64,000 nucleotides of DNA, taken from Parapedobacter defluvii. GTDB lineage: Bacteria; Bacteroidota; Bacteroidia; Sphingobacteriales; Sphingobacteriaceae. The stretch lies in NCBI RefSeq assembly GCF_014642075.1, contig NZ_BMIK01000004.1:124001-188000 (forward strand). Reading direction: 5' to 3'. Numbering within the stretch: the first letter of the stretch is position 1; each line of letters starts with the position of its first letter. Of the stretch, positions 26,328-35,046 are shown piece by piece. The notes beneath the pieces were generated by a model, which was given only the letters and a program-made list of their open reading frames with translations, had not been told where the DNA came from and ran no database searches. A program made the position numbers and the translations under genes.

Positions 26328-27476
26328 TTATCGAATAATCAATGTTCGGCCGTCCAACTGGATTTTTGCTTTCGTCGGCGTACCCAGCAGGCCTAAAACT
26401 GTCATCAGCGACAATCCCCGCCTCATCTTTCCACTGATTGTTTCCCTGGGCACGGCACCGTCATAGACTACATCCACGTCGTACCAACGGGCAATCTCGC
26501 GGATCAGCTCATCGAAGGGCGTATGTTCAAAATAGAAAAGACCGTCTTTCCAAGCCGTGTATTTGCGAACATCTACGGAGACCACGTCCACCGTCGCTTC
26601 GCCGACGATCGCCTGCTCTCCGGGCTTTATGGTGACCGGTGATCGATGGCCGGTTCCTCCGGCGGTTGGAGGAAGGGCGGGCGCCACGCGCACGGAACCT
26701 TCTACAAGCGTTGTTTTCTTAGGTTCTCCGGGGTAGGCTGAAAGATTAAATTCGGTACCCAAGACCTCAACCGTTTGTCCGGTCACTTTTATCCGGAATG
26801 GCCAATCGCCTGATTCTCTTTTGGATACAGAAAAATACCCCTCGCCCTCAAGCTCCACCGTCCTTTCGTCGCTGCCGAAGCGCGATGGATATTTCAACTT
26901 GGAATGCGCATTGAGCCAAACTTTGGTTCCGTCAGCCAATGTGACCTGATAGGTGCCACCCCCGGGAACCGACAATTCCAGTGGAACGGCCTCTTCGACT
27001 TCAAGACCTACGAGTTCCGCACCTTCCTCATACAGGATTTGGTCTTGGTCCACTATAATGCCGGATTGCGTTTCGCTAAGGTTGATTCGGCGTCCACCAG
27101 CCAAAGTCAGGATGGCACGGTTTCCTCCAGGCACGACATCCGATGGCTTCGAGGTGGCTATTTCAGGTTCCCTGTCGGTCTGGTGGGTATAAAAAATCCA
27201 AGTTATGGACAAGGCGGTTAGGATTAATGCCGCTGCATAAGCGCGCCATCGCCAAATCCTTAGCTCTTGCCCGCGTTTCGGGGTAAGCCCTGCCCGGCGG
27301 CGCACATCCTCAAACAATGCTTCATTATTTAATAGAAAATGTAAATCTTCTTTTTGAAGCGGATGCTGCTGTCCCTGTTGGTGATACCAATTCTCCAACA
27401 GTGCACGTTCCTGATCGGTGGCCTCTCCTTGCAGGTACTTATTAATAATTTGCCGTACAGTTTCCTCAGTTATCAC
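26328..27476 (-). CDS. FecR-family anti-sigma factor (PUL A)
   Basis: A 382-residue FecR-type protein: cytoplasmic N-terminal domain (about 1-85), one transmembrane helix (about 76-96, YAAALILTALSITWIFY), then the periplasmic FecR domain (about 110-300: GSDERTVELEGEGYFSVSKR, VEVLGTEFNLSAYPGEPKK) and a DUF4974 C-terminal domain (about 310-382). It should hold the sigma factor at 27571 inactive and be relieved by the STN domain of the SusC at 22672. The start is GTG; no nearby ATG fits. Confidence 0.93.
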   Translation of the reverse strand: MITEETVRQIINKYLQGEATDQERALLENWYHQQGQQHPLQKEDLHFLLNNEALFEDVRRRAGLTPKRGQELRIWRWRAYAAALILTALSITWIFYTHQTDREPEIATSKPSDVVPGGNRAILTLAGGRRINLSETQSGIIVDQDQILYEEGAELVGLEVEEAVPLELSVPGGGTYQVTLADGTKVWLNAHSKLKYPSRFGSDERTVELEGEGYFSVSKRESGDWPFRIKVTGQTVEVLGTEFNLSAYPGEPKKTTLVEGSVRVAPALPPTAGGTGHRSPVTIKPGEQAIVGEATVDVVSVDVRKYTAWKDGLFYFEHTPFDELIREIARWYDVDVVYDGAVPRETISGKMRRGLSLMTVLGLLGTPTKAKIQLDGRTLIIR

Positions 27477-27570
27477 GAATTATAGTTGGTTACTAACTAA
27501 TATAACTCGTAACTATGCGTTTGGGGGTATAAGAATTTTCTTTTTATACAATTTTATCTAAAAAACAACA

Positions 27571-28143
27571 CTACCGCAATCCCCCTAAGTTTTGGAGTTT
27601 CGGCTTGATAATCTTCAATGCGTTATGTACCTGCTTTTTAACGGTCTGCTCGGAAAGTCCGAGCGCGTCTGCGATCTCCTTATGGGAGCGGCCCTCTTCA
27701 CGGCTTGATATAAAAATCTCACGCATGCGGGGAGGTAGCCGATTAATTTCTTGTTCGACACGGGCGAAAATTTCTTTTTCTTCCAACAGGTCGGTCGCAT
27801 TCCGATCAACTTTTTCCATAAACTGGGTGATCGAGTTAAGATAATCGCTACGTACCCGATTCTTTGCGATCAGGCTGAATACCCTGTTCCGTCCCTGTAT
27901 GTATAAATAGGCCCCGAGGTTCGTATTATCGGCGAGCTGTTCGCGCTTAAGCCAGAGGCTGCTGAACACTTCTTGTATCACATCCCTGCATTCGTCATCA
28001 TCCCGGAGGATACGATATACTTGTTGATATACGATTGCCCAATGCCGTTGGTACAAAATAGTAAATGCCTCTTCCTGCCCTTTCTTAAGCAAGCTCACCA
28101 ATTCAGGATCGGACAGGTCTTGATATCTGATTTTGCCACCCAT
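27571..28143 (-). CDS. ECF sigma factor of the FecI/Bacteroides expansion type (PUL A)
   Basis: A 190-residue sigma-70 factor. Region 2 shows DDECRDVIQEVFSSLWLKRE near residue 47; region 4 shows RMREIFISSREEGRSHKEIA followed by DALGLSEQTVKKQVHNAL. Linked to fecR and a susC with STN domain, the standard trans-envelope relay of Bacteroidota PULs. The frame extends to 28209, but the ATG at 28143 gives the usual N-terminus (YQDLSDPELVSLLKKG). The gap to fecR is 94 bp. Confidence 0.93.
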   Translation of the reverse strand: MGGKIRYQDLSDPELVSLLKKGQEEAFTILYQRHWAIVYQQVYRILRDDDECRDVIQEVFSSLWLKREQLADNTNLGAYLYIQGRNRVFSLIAKNRVRSDYLNSITQFMEKVDRNATDLLEEKEIFARVEQEINRLPPRMREIFISSREEGRSHKEIADALGLSEQTVKKQVHNALKIIKPKLQNLGGLR

Positions 28144-28229
28144 TCGAGTTATTGTTGCCGTGCATAAGCCATTCCCTATTCCCCCACTGAGGGGAACTTC
28201 TGGTTTCAAATATACATATCCAAAGAAGT

Positions 28230-28880
28230 TTACAACGTCTTTTCTTTTTTTCGTCCGCGGAACAGCTCGAAAAGCGGGGGCAGCAGCGAAAGCAGGATGA
28301 TGGCAAATATCACGTAGGTGAAGTTATCTTTGATGACGGGCAGACCCCCGAAGAAATAGCCGAGGAATAAGAAAGAGGATACCCATAGAATGGCGCCAAC
28401 AACGTTGTATGATGCAAACCGGCTGTAGCTCATGGTTCCGATACCGGCCACAAATGGTGCGAATGTGCGTATGATCGGAATAAAACGGGCGTAGATGATG
28501 GTCTTACCGCCATGTTTAATATAAAATTGTTGGGTTTTTTCCAGGTATTCTTTTTTCAGCAACTTATAGCGTCCGCTAAACGCTTTGGGACCAACGTATT
28601 TACCGATATGATAATTGGCCATATCGCCCAGTATACCCGCGGCAATCAATAGCAGGCACATGAGCACGATGCTTAGATCGGTTTCCGGCTTGGCGATGAT
28701 CGCCCCTGCAGCGAAAAGCAGGCTATCACCCGGTAAAAAGGGCGTGATGACTAGCCCCGTTTCAGCAAAAATAATCAGAAATAGAATGAGATATGTCCAT
28801 GTTTGGTAATCGTTGACAATCTCAACCAAATGCTGGTCGATGTGCAGGATAAAATCTATCAGGGAAGAGATGAGATCCAA
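28230..28880 (-). CDS. DedA-family membrane protein
   Basis: A 216-residue inner-membrane protein of the DedA family, linked in other bacteria to flippase-type phospholipid transport and envelope stability. Signatures: FAETGLVITPFLPGDSLLFA near residue 40, and IIYARFIPIIRTFAPFVAGI near residue 130 with the conserved Arg residues. About five hydrophobic segments. The start is TTG, five bases after the dnaN stop; there is no nearby ATG. Probably co-transcribed with dnaN. Confidence 0.92.
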   Translation of the reverse strand: MDLISSLIDFILHIDQHLVEIVNDYQTWTYLILFLIIFAETGLVITPFLPGDSLLFAAGAIIAKPETDLSIVLMCLLLIAAGILGDMANYHIGKYVGPKAFSGRYKLLKKEYLEKTQQFYIKHGGKTIIYARFIPIIRTFAPFVAGIGTMSYSRFASYNVVGAILWVSSFLFLGYFFGGLPVIKDNFTYVIFAIILLSLLPPLFELFRGRKKEKTL

Positions 28881-28884
28881 ACGA

Positions 28885-30009
28885 TTAACCCATGTTGTTT
28901 AACATCACCGGCATTACCAGCATAAGAATATCCTCGTTTTCCTCCGAAACGGCGGGAACTAGCAATCCGGCACGATTTGGCGTACTCATTTCAAGGACCA
29001 CTTCATCGCTATCGAGGTTCGTCAACATCTCTACCAGGAATTTGGCATTAAATCCGATTTCCATGTCGTCGCCTTCGAACTGGCAACTCAACCGTTCGTG
29101 TGCTTCGTTGGAAAAGTCAAGGTCTTCTGCCGAAATGTTCAGCTCACTGCCTGATATTTTGAGACGGACCTGGTGGGTTGTCTTATTGGCAAAGATGACC
29201 ACACGCCGCAAGGAGTTCAGGAACGTGTGCCTGTCTAACGTCAGGCGGTTGGGATTAACCTGCGGGATAACCGCTTCGTAATCCGGATACCGCTCATCAA
29301 TGAGCCGACAAATCAAATGAATGCTGCCGAATTTAAAGAAAGCGTTGGTGCTGTTGTATTCGACGGAAACGCCGATGTCTTCCGAAGGCAGGGATGACTT
29401 CAGCAATGACAGCGCTTTTTTGGGTAAAATCAATGAAGTCGGCTTTTGGGTGCCGATGTCTTTACGGCGGTAGCGTACGAGTTTATGGGCATCCGTGGCC
29501 ACAAAGGTAGTCGATTGTTCGGCCAACTGCACTAATACACCTGACATGGCAGGCCGCAGTTCATCGTTACTTACGGCAAAAATGGTTTTGTTGATGGCTT
29601 CAGCCAACACCGATGCAGGCATGGTAACAGACGATGCATTATCCACAACCGGAATCTTGGGGAAATCATCTGCATTTTCACCACTGAGTTTATATTTACC
29701 GTCTCCGGCACTGATTTCCACCGCGAGGGTGGCTGTATCTACGGAGAATGCTACCGGTTGATCGGGCAACGTTTTGAGTGTTTCTATCAATATCTTGGAA
29801 GGCATCGCTACGCGGCCCTCTTCCTTTGCTTCGATAGGAAGCGAAGTGACCATGCTGGTCTGTAGATCCGTGGCCGAAATAGTCAGTACGTTATCCTTGA
29901 TTTCGAACAGGAAATTTTCCAGAATAGGAAGCACTGTGCTGCTGCTTGACGCTCCGCTAACGGCCTGCAATTGCTTTAACAGTATGGATGTAGAAACAAT
30001 GAATCTCAT
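28885..30009 (-). CDS. dnaN: DNA polymerase III beta subunit (sliding clamp)
   Basis: The ring-shaped clamp that holds the replicative polymerase on DNA. The 374-residue length and the three-fold clamp pattern are normal: N-terminal MRFIVSTSILLKQLQAVSG, central FVATDAHKLVRYRRKD, and the C-terminal VMPVMLN segment of the hydrophobic cleft. There is no dnaA beside it, so this is not evidence for an origin here. An imperfect -7-like TATCATTG lies upstream of the ATG on the minus strand. Confidence 0.96.
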   Translation of the reverse strand: MRFIVSTSILLKQLQAVSGASSSSTVLPILENFLFEIKDNVLTISATDLQTSMVTSLPIEAKEEGRVAMPSKILIETLKTLPDQPVAFSVDTATLAVEISAGDGKYKLSGENADDFPKIPVVDNASSVTMPASVLAEAINKTIFAVSNDELRPAMSGVLVQLAEQSTTFVATDAHKLVRYRRKDIGTQKPTSLILPKKALSLLKSSLPSEDIGVSVEYNSTNAFFKFGSIHLICRLIDERYPDYEAVIPQVNPNRLTLDRHTFLNSLRRVVIFANKTTHQVRLKISGSELNISAEDLDFSNEAHERLSCQFEGDDMEIGFNAKFLVEMLTNLDSDEVVLEMSTPNRAGLLVPAVSEENEDILMLVMPVMLNNMG

Positions 30010-30134
30010 GGCTGAATAATCTTCCGTGCAATGATAAGGAAAAGATTTGTATTCGGGAAATGAGATTGCGAATTGAATGCAAACAAAATCGGGCTCTTTT
30101 TGTTAATTCACATAGAAAACAACGATTTGACGCT

Positions 30135-30335
30135 ATGGAAACGAATAGTCATCGAACGGACGAGAAGGGTAACCTTCAGGCAGAAGAGAACTATGCGGCT
30201 CACCAGGAAAATCCGGCACCTTCGCCCGAGGCAATAAACGAGCCGAATGACCGACCGGCAAGCAATACCATGTGGGTGGCTATTATTATTGCCATTATTA
30301 TCATGTCCATTTTATATTTTGTCTTCATTTATTAA
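30135..30335 (+). CDS. Small single-pass membrane protein
   Basis: A 66-residue protein (ATG at 30135): a hydrophilic, Glu/Asn/Pro-rich N-terminus (METNSHRTDEKGNLQ) and one C-terminal transmembrane helix (MWVAIIIAIIIMSILYFVFI). A longer frame from 30060 would add an unconserved-looking basic stretch. It lies divergent to dnaN and 47 bp before ruvX. No family recognised; the tail-anchored layout suggests a small membrane-associated protein. Confidence 0.55.
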   Translation: METNSHRTDEKGNLQAEENYAAHQENPAPSPEAINEPNDRPASNTMWVAIIIAIIIMSILYFVFIY

Positions 30336-30369
30336 AGCGCGTTGACGGTGCCGTTTGCTCCAAAAGGAT

Positions 30370-30377
30370 TATCTTTG
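30370..30377 (+). promoter_or_regulatory. -7 promoter box of ruvX
   Basis: TATCTTTG, an exact TAnnTTTG match, five bases before the ruvX ATG. Confidence 0.6.
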
Positions 30378-30382
30378 CGGCA

Positions 30383-30802
30383 ATGCGCATCATGGCTTTT
30401 GACTATGGAACTAAGCGGGTTGGCATTGCAGTGACTGATCCGCTTCAACTTATTGCTACGGCATTGGATACGGTGCATACTAAAGACGTGCAAGCGTACC
30501 TTAAAACTTATGTTGCACAGGAAAATGTTTCGTTATTTGTTGTCGGAATGCCGCGTCAGCTGGATGGTTCAGACTCTGAATCCGCTCAGCATATAAAAGG
30601 GTTTGTGCGTACGCTGCGCCGTACGTTCCCGGCAATTCCGGTCGAAACCATTGACGAGCGTTTTACCTCCAAGATGGCATCCTCAAGTATTGCCCAAAGC
30701 AGCCTTAGCCGGAAAAGACGACAGGATAAGGCATTAATCGATCGTGTATCGGCCGTATTGATCTTGCAATCGTATCTTGAAAGAAGGGAGTTACAATCAT
30801 GA
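30383..30802 (+). CDS. ruvX: RuvX/YqgF-family nuclease
   Basis: A 139-residue RNase H-fold protein, annotated as putative Holliday junction resolvase and linked in E. coli to 16S rRNA 5'-end processing. Motifs: FDYGTKRVGIAVTD at residues 5-18 with the first catalytic Asp, VVGMPRQLDGSDSE near residue 53, ERFTSKMA near residue 92, and KALIDRVSAVLILQSYLE at the end. The ATG at 30383 is chosen over a frame from 30272 that reads through the upstream gene. Its TGA overlaps the ybeY ATG. Confidence 0.92.
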   Translation: MRIMAFDYGTKRVGIAVTDPLQLIATALDTVHTKDVQAYLKTYVAQENVSLFVVGMPRQLDGSDSESAQHIKGFVRTLRRTFPAIPVETIDERFTSKMASSSIAQSSLSRKRRQDKALIDRVSAVLILQSYLERRELQS

Positions 30803-31248
30803 GCCGTATTTATTTTTTCACGGAAGGGGTTACCTATACACTTAAACAAAAAGCCGCTTTGCGAAGGTGGATAAACGAGACGGTGAAGGAAGAGGGTTTC
30901 AAAGCGGGTGAAATCAGCATCGTTTTATGCAGCGATGCTTATTTACTGGACATCAACAGGCAATACCTCAATCACGATACATACACCGATATTGTTACAT
31001 TTGACAACAGTGAGGAATCCGGCGTTATTGCCGGCGATATTTTTATCAGCATCGAGCGCGTCCGCGAAAATGCGGTGAAGTTCGATGTGCCGGAGCATGA
31101 CGAACTGCACCGCGTGATGATCCACGGCATCCTGCATTTATGTGGGTATGGAGATAAGAAAAAGGAGGAGAAAGCGCGGATGACGGAAAAGGAGGATTTT
31201 TATCTGGCGAGGAGAAATGGATTAAAAAAGCCACAGATGCACGAATAA
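30799..31248 (+). CDS. ybeY: rRNA maturation endonuclease YbeY
   Basis: A 149-residue metallo-endoribonuclease involved in 16S rRNA maturation and ribosome quality control. The zinc site is HGILHLCGYGDKKKEE near residue 113; as I recall for Bacteroidota, the third His of the E. coli motif is replaced. It is coupled to ruvX by a four-base overlap. Its last codons (KKPQMHE) and stop are supplied by the left arm of the inverted repeat at 31229-31285, suggesting the original C-terminus was changed when the repeat arrived. Confidence 0.93.
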   Translation: MSRIYFFTEGVTYTLKQKAALRRWINETVKEEGFKAGEISIVLCSDAYLLDINRQYLNHDTYTDIVTFDNSEESGVIAGDIFISIERVRENAVKFDVPEHDELHRVMIHGILHLCGYGDKKKEEKARMTEKEDFYLARRNGLKKPQMHE

Positions 31249-31285
31249 ACACTAATTATCTGTGTACATTCGTGCATCCGTGGCT
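31229..31285. repeat. Inverted repeat of REP-like type between ybeY and ndk
   Basis: Two 18-base arms (31229-31246 and 31268-31285) match as inverted copies with one mismatch; core of the left arm GATGCACGAAT, of the right ATTCGTGCATC. The 21-base spacer itself holds ACAC/GTGT. I recall closely similar ATTCGTGCATCxGTGGC sequences as dispersed repeats in many Bacteroidota and other phyla. It sits between convergent genes and could act as a two-way terminator. Confidence 0.75.
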
Positions 31286-31309
31286 AATATTGAATATTCG
31301 TGACCGATC

Positions 31310-31732
31310 TTAAAACCGTTCCAACTGCGAGAAAAAGAAGTTACCTTCGATTTCGGCGTTTTCATCGGAATCAGACCCATGAATGGCATTGGCTTCAATG
31401 GATTTCGCGTATTTGTTACGGATCGTTCCGGCGTCAGCCTTGGCAGGATCGGTGGCACCGATTAATTTCCGGAATTCTTCCACGGCATTTTCCTTTTCGA
31501 GAATGGCGGCCACGATGGGTCCGGATGTCATGAAATCAACCAATTCGCCATAAAAGGGACGCTCTTTATGCACAGCATAAAATGCACCTGCAGTCTCCCG
31601 GCTCAGGCGGGTGTATTTCATCGCCACAATCTTAAATCCCCCAGCAATGATATCGTTCAAAATAGCGCCGGTGTGGCCATTGCGTACCGCATCGGGCTTG
31701 ATCATGGTGAATGTCTTATTCGTTGTTGCCAT
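31310..31732 (-). CDS. ndk: Nucleoside-diphosphate kinase
   Basis: Transfers the terminal phosphate of ATP to nucleoside diphosphates. The 140-residue protein has [15 protein letters not shown] at the start, [15 protein letters not shown] near residue 57, and the active-site His in [12 protein letters not shown] near residue 117. Length is normal. Promoter box at 31749-31756. Confidence 0.97.
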   Translation of the reverse strand: MATTNKTFTMIKPDAVRNGHTGAILNDIIAGGFKIVAMKYTRLSRETAGAFYAVHKERPFYGELVDFMTSGPIVAAILEKENAVEEFRKLIGATDPAKADAGTIRNKYAKSIEANAIHGSDSDENAEIEGNFFFSQLERF

Positions 31733-31748
31733 TTAGAAAAAATTTTTG

Positions 31749-31756
31749 CAAAAGTA
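31749..31756 (-). promoter_or_regulatory. -7 promoter box of ndk
   Basis: Minus strand TACTTTTG, an exact TAnnTTTG match, 16 bases before the ATG. Confidence 0.5.
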
Positions 31757-31828
31757 GAAAATTGTATCGCAATCGCGAATACTTCTTTGGCAAAGCTTTA
31801 GGAATGTCTTTTGCAAACTTGCACATTA

Positions 31829-33379
31829 ATGAATTTTTATCTTAGTTTGGTTGCGGTGAATAGGAGGCAACCGGTATTTCGGAGGAGTTTTCAACTGTTG
31901 TTCGGCCTGGTATTATGGGCTGCACAGGATGGATATGCCCAGTTCGATGTGAATACAATCCCTTCACCGAAGGATACGGGACAGGAATATTACGTAAGCA
32001 ATCCTTCCGGAATCCTTTCGCAGACGACGGTGGATTCATTGAACCGGCTGGCACACATAGTAGATAGCCTTACTTCATCGGAGCTGGCCGTGGTGGTAGT
32101 GGATGATTTCGCGGGGGACGACGATTTCCAGTTTGCGTTGGATCTGTTTAATGCCTGGAGGATTGGAAAGGCCGGCTCGGACAACGGGTTGCTGTTATTT
32201 GTTGGCACGGAAAAGCGTGCTTATCGGTTTATTACGGGGTACGGCATGGAGACGGTGCTTCCCGATGCGCTGCTTAAACGCATCGGCGAAACCTTGCTGG
32301 TGCCGAAGTTCCGCGCAGGCGATTACGACGGCGGTGTGCTGGCAGCAATGGATGCCGTGCAGACCGTCGTGCTCAACCCCAGTACTGCGGGCGACCTCCG
32401 CCGGAACCTTGCCCGTAAAAACTCGTTTTTCTATAGGCATCAGATCCCGCTGCTTTCTTTTGCCCTCGCTTTTATGCTGTATGGCCTGCTGTGGAGAATT
32501 ACTTCCCGTGCCTTTAACCGGATTCCAACGCGCAGCGGGCGGAAGCCGGCGAGGACGCCAACGGGACTATACCTGGTATTTGGAGGCGTAGCTCTGTTCC
32601 TTTTTGGGTTCTTTTCCATTTTCCTGATCGTTTTCGTGGGGATGCCGCCGTGGTGGCTCTACCGTTGGTCGTACCTGCCGCTATACGTAGCTGTTTTCTT
32701 CGGGCTGGGTATCACCGCTTTGTATTTCAAGGGGCTATCACTCATTCAGAAGACGTATGTAGACGCGGCCAATCGGTTGGAGGCGATGGCTAATTTCAAC
32801 AAACGGATGCTCTTGCCGATACTTGCCACCCCGCTTTGCTGGCTCTTGTTATATCTTGCAACCCGTTGGGGGAAGGGCGATCAACTGCGGCTTGTTCCTC
32901 CGCAGGGGGGCGGTTGGCAGCGGATTGACCGCGACAAACAGAAAGACGTTTCGCGTTACCTCGACCGGGGGCAGCGCAAGGAGGAAAGTGTAGGGGCTCT
33001 CGTTTACGAAATATGGACGCGTGAGGGTCCCGGAGGTATCCATCCGGTAGCATTTCCGGGGAAAAATTTCTCGAAATACGGACTATGTCCATCGTGTGGC
33101 TACCACACGTTTTCCAACACGTTTCTGAAGGTGGTGAAGCGGCCGACCGTGATTGATGAGGGTGAGGGTGAACGCTTACAGGAGTGCAGTAATTGTAAGC
33201 ACTCCGTTTCGCACGGCAGGGTAGTCCTCAGTCGGACGAAACCGATCCGTTCATCGTCCGGTGGTAGCCGATCGAGTTCCAGCAGCAGTAGCCCGGGGAG
33301 TAGCGGCTCCGGTAGCTCCAATAGCGGAAGTTGGGGTGGTGGAAGGAGCGGTGGTGGCGGTGCAGGCGGCCGCTGGTAA
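31829..33379 (+). CDS. TPM-domain membrane protein with zinc ribbon and Gly/Ser-rich tail
   Basis: A 516-residue protein. After a signal peptide or anchor (about 1-35) comes a TPM domain (about 40-185: YYVSNPSGILSQTTVDSLNR, GSDNGLLLFVGTEKRAYRFI), then hydrophobic segments near residues 205, 255, 290 and 325, then a cytosolic-looking region with a C4 zinc ribbon (CPSCGYHTFSN ... CSNCKHS) near residue 425-460, and a low-complexity Ser/Gly tail ending GGGGAGGRW. TPM proteins with such tails (YgcG-like) are widespread and their role is debated; one plant member is a phosphatase. A TTG at 31811 is an alternative start. Confidence 0.82.
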   Translation: MNFYLSLVAVNRRQPVFRRSFQLLFGLVLWAAQDGYAQFDVNTIPSPKDTGQEYYVSNPSGILSQTTVDSLNRLAHIVDSLTSSELAVVVVDDFAGDDDFQFALDLFNAWRIGKAGSDNGLLLFVGTEKRAYRFITGYGMETVLPDALLKRIGETLLVPKFRAGDYDGGVLAAMDAVQTVVLNPSTAGDLRRNLARKNSFFYRHQIPLLSFALAFMLYGLLWRITSRAFNRIPTRSGRKPARTPTGLYLVFGGVALFLFGFFSIFLIVFVGMPPWWLYRWSYLPLYVAVFFGLGITALYFKGLSLIQKTYVDAANRLEAMANFNKRMLLPILATPLCWLLLYLATRWGKGDQLRLVPPQGGGWQRIDRDKQKDVSRYLDRGQRKEESVGALVYEIWTREGPGGIHPVAFPGKNFSKYGLCPSCGYHTFSNTFLKVVKRPTVIDEGEGERLQECSNCKHSVSHGRVVLSRTKPIRSSSGGSRSSSSSSSPGSSGSGSSNSGSWGGGRSGGGGAGGRW

Positions 33380-33427
33380 CGGTCATCTGAAAAGGCAACT
33401 AATTACGATGTTAACTATATTACGATC

Positions 33428-34585
33428 ATGAAACTGTATAATCGATTCCGGACAACGCTCCTCGGTACATTCCTGCTTTTTGTGGCTTTGGGAGTCCATG
33501 CGCAACGCGTTTCCCGTGCGGAAACCGAGATCGCCGCGATTATGGATCAGTACCAAGCCGTAGGTGCTGCCGTGGCTGTGGTAAAGGATGAAAAAATCAT
33601 TTACAACCATTCGTTCGGGATGAAACGTATCGAAACGGATGAGCCGTTGGAAAATGATGACCTCTTCCGTATCGCCTCCATCTCTAAATCGTTTGTAGCT
33701 ACCGGCATTCTGCAGCTTGTCGATGCGGGGAAGCTCTCGCTGGATGACGATGTGAGCGACCTTATCGGCTTTCGGGTACGCAATCCGAATTTTCCAGATT
33801 CGGTGATTACGCTTCGCATGATTCTCTCACATCGGTCCAGCATCAGCGATCGGAACGGCTATTTCACACTGGATGCGTTCAATCCGGAAAAAAATCCAGA
33901 TTGGGGGAAGGCGTACTACGACTATGCACCGGGAGCGGGATACCGGTACTGCAACCTGAATTTCAACCTTGCAGGGGCGATTCTTGAAAAGTATTCGGGA
34001 GAACGGTTTGATCGGTATATTGCCGACCACATCATCAAACCCCTGGGTTTATACGGGGGCTATAATGTAGACGAATTGGATAGCGCCCGGTTTGTGACGC
34101 TGTATGAATACGATGGAGACGGGAGGCGATTTGTACCGGCGGATGAAGCCTACCGGTCGCGTGCAGAAGCGCTGAAAACGTATAAACCAGGCTACAGTAC
34201 CCCTGTTTTCTCACCAACGGGCGGGATGAAAATTTCGGTGAGAGACCTTGCCCGGTATATGGTGATACATATGAACTACGGTCGGGCCAACGGCAAGCGG
34301 ATCTTTTCAGCGGAAAGCAGCCATGCCATGCAGGCAGTGCTGACACCGGAATCGGGCTATGGGATGGCGCTACGCACCATCGACAACCTGATTCCCGGAA
34401 AGTTGATGACAGGCCACGAAGGGGTCGCCTATGGTTTATACAGTGCGATGTATTTCCAGCCCCAGGAACGGTTTGGTATGGTGGTGATTACGAACGGTTG
34501 CAACACCGGCTTTACACACGGGGATGTCATCAATGATTTTCTGATGGCGGTGTATGACTGTTTATACCGGAATTTTATTCAGTAA
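33428..34585 (+). CDS. Secreted serine hydrolase of the class C beta-lactamase family
   Basis: A 385-residue protein with a signal peptide (about 1-25, cleavage near VHAQR) and a beta-lactamase/transpeptidase-like fold. The catalytic SxxK is SISKSF near residue 86, the YxN-type motif is YCN in GYRYCNLNFN near residue 177, and the third motif position is HEG in TGHEGVAYG near residue 335. Members act as D-aminopeptidases, esterases or peptidoglycan hydrolases more often than as true beta-lactamases; no substrate can be assigned. It is separated from the TPM gene by 48 bp. Confidence 0.88.
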   Translation: MKLYNRFRTTLLGTFLLFVALGVHAQRVSRAETEIAAIMDQYQAVGAAVAVVKDEKIIYNHSFGMKRIETDEPLENDDLFRIASISKSFVATGILQLVDAGKLSLDDDVSDLIGFRVRNPNFPDSVITLRMILSHRSSISDRNGYFTLDAFNPEKNPDWGKAYYDYAPGAGYRYCNLNFNLAGAILEKYSGERFDRYIADHIIKPLGLYGGYNVDELDSARFVTLYEYDGDGRRFVPADEAYRSRAEALKTYKPGYSTPVFSPTGGMKISVRDLARYMVIHMNYGRANGKRIFSAESSHAMQAVLTPESGYGMALRTIDNLIPGKLMTGHEGVAYGLYSAMYFQPQERFGMVVITNGCNTGFTHGDVINDFLMAVYDCLYRNFIQ

Positions 34586-34587
34586 TC

Positions 34588-35046
34588 CTATTTGAATAAT
34601 CCCCCGAACACAAATACGGTGAGGCTATACAGGACTCCTGTGAGGAAGAGGTTGATCATAGCCTTTTCGGTTTTCTTTTTTACAAACAGATACGTGGTTT
34701 CGAACAGTGCATAGGTTGCCAGCAGGATACCTGCGCCACCGCTCAGGAACAGCAGTAGATAGGCAGCACCCAGTCGGTCACCACTGTTTGACATCATTTG
34801 GTAAGGAATGAAGATGGCCAAAAAGCAGAAAGCCAGGACGCCCAGCCGAACCAGCAAATGTTTTCGCAAGGAACGGTTTTGTGAGAGGGGTTTATAGGGT
34901 ACACCTATGGCCGCCAATACAAAACAGGCAAACAGGCCATATCCGGTGTAAGCACGCACCTGATCGTCGCTGAAGTATATGGCGGGAAAAGAAATACCGG
35001 CCAATACGAATATAACGAGGACCAGCGCCGCGACTTTGTGGTTCAT
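34588..35046 (-). CDS. Membrane protein of unknown function
   Basis: A 152-residue protein with about four transmembrane helices (AALVLVIFVLAGISFPAIYF; YGLFACFVLAAIGVPY; LLVRLGVLAFCFLAIFIPY; LLLFLSGGAGILLATYALFE; a last one near the C-terminus). The ATG at 35046 is chosen over a TTG at 35073, because the TATCTTTG box at 35071-35078 would overlap the latter. No family recognised. Its stop lies two bases from that of the convergent hydrolase. Confidence 0.7.
   Translation of the reverse strand: MNHKVAALVLVIFVLAGISFPAIYFSDDQVRAYTGYGLFACFVLAAIGVPYKPLSQNRSLRKHLLVRLGVLAFCFLAIFIPYQMMSNSGDRLGAAYLLLFLSGGAGILLATYALFETTYLFVKKKTEKAMINLFLTGVLYSLTVFVFGGLFK

Noticed and set aside
28179-28196. Small hairpin (TTCCCC/GGGGAA) between dedA and the sigma gene
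   Set aside because: Only six base pairs and no T-run; too weak to list as a terminator.
28885-30009. dnaN as a marker of the replication origin
   Set aside because: There is no dnaA, no DnaA-box cluster seen and no gene order typical of an origin around it.
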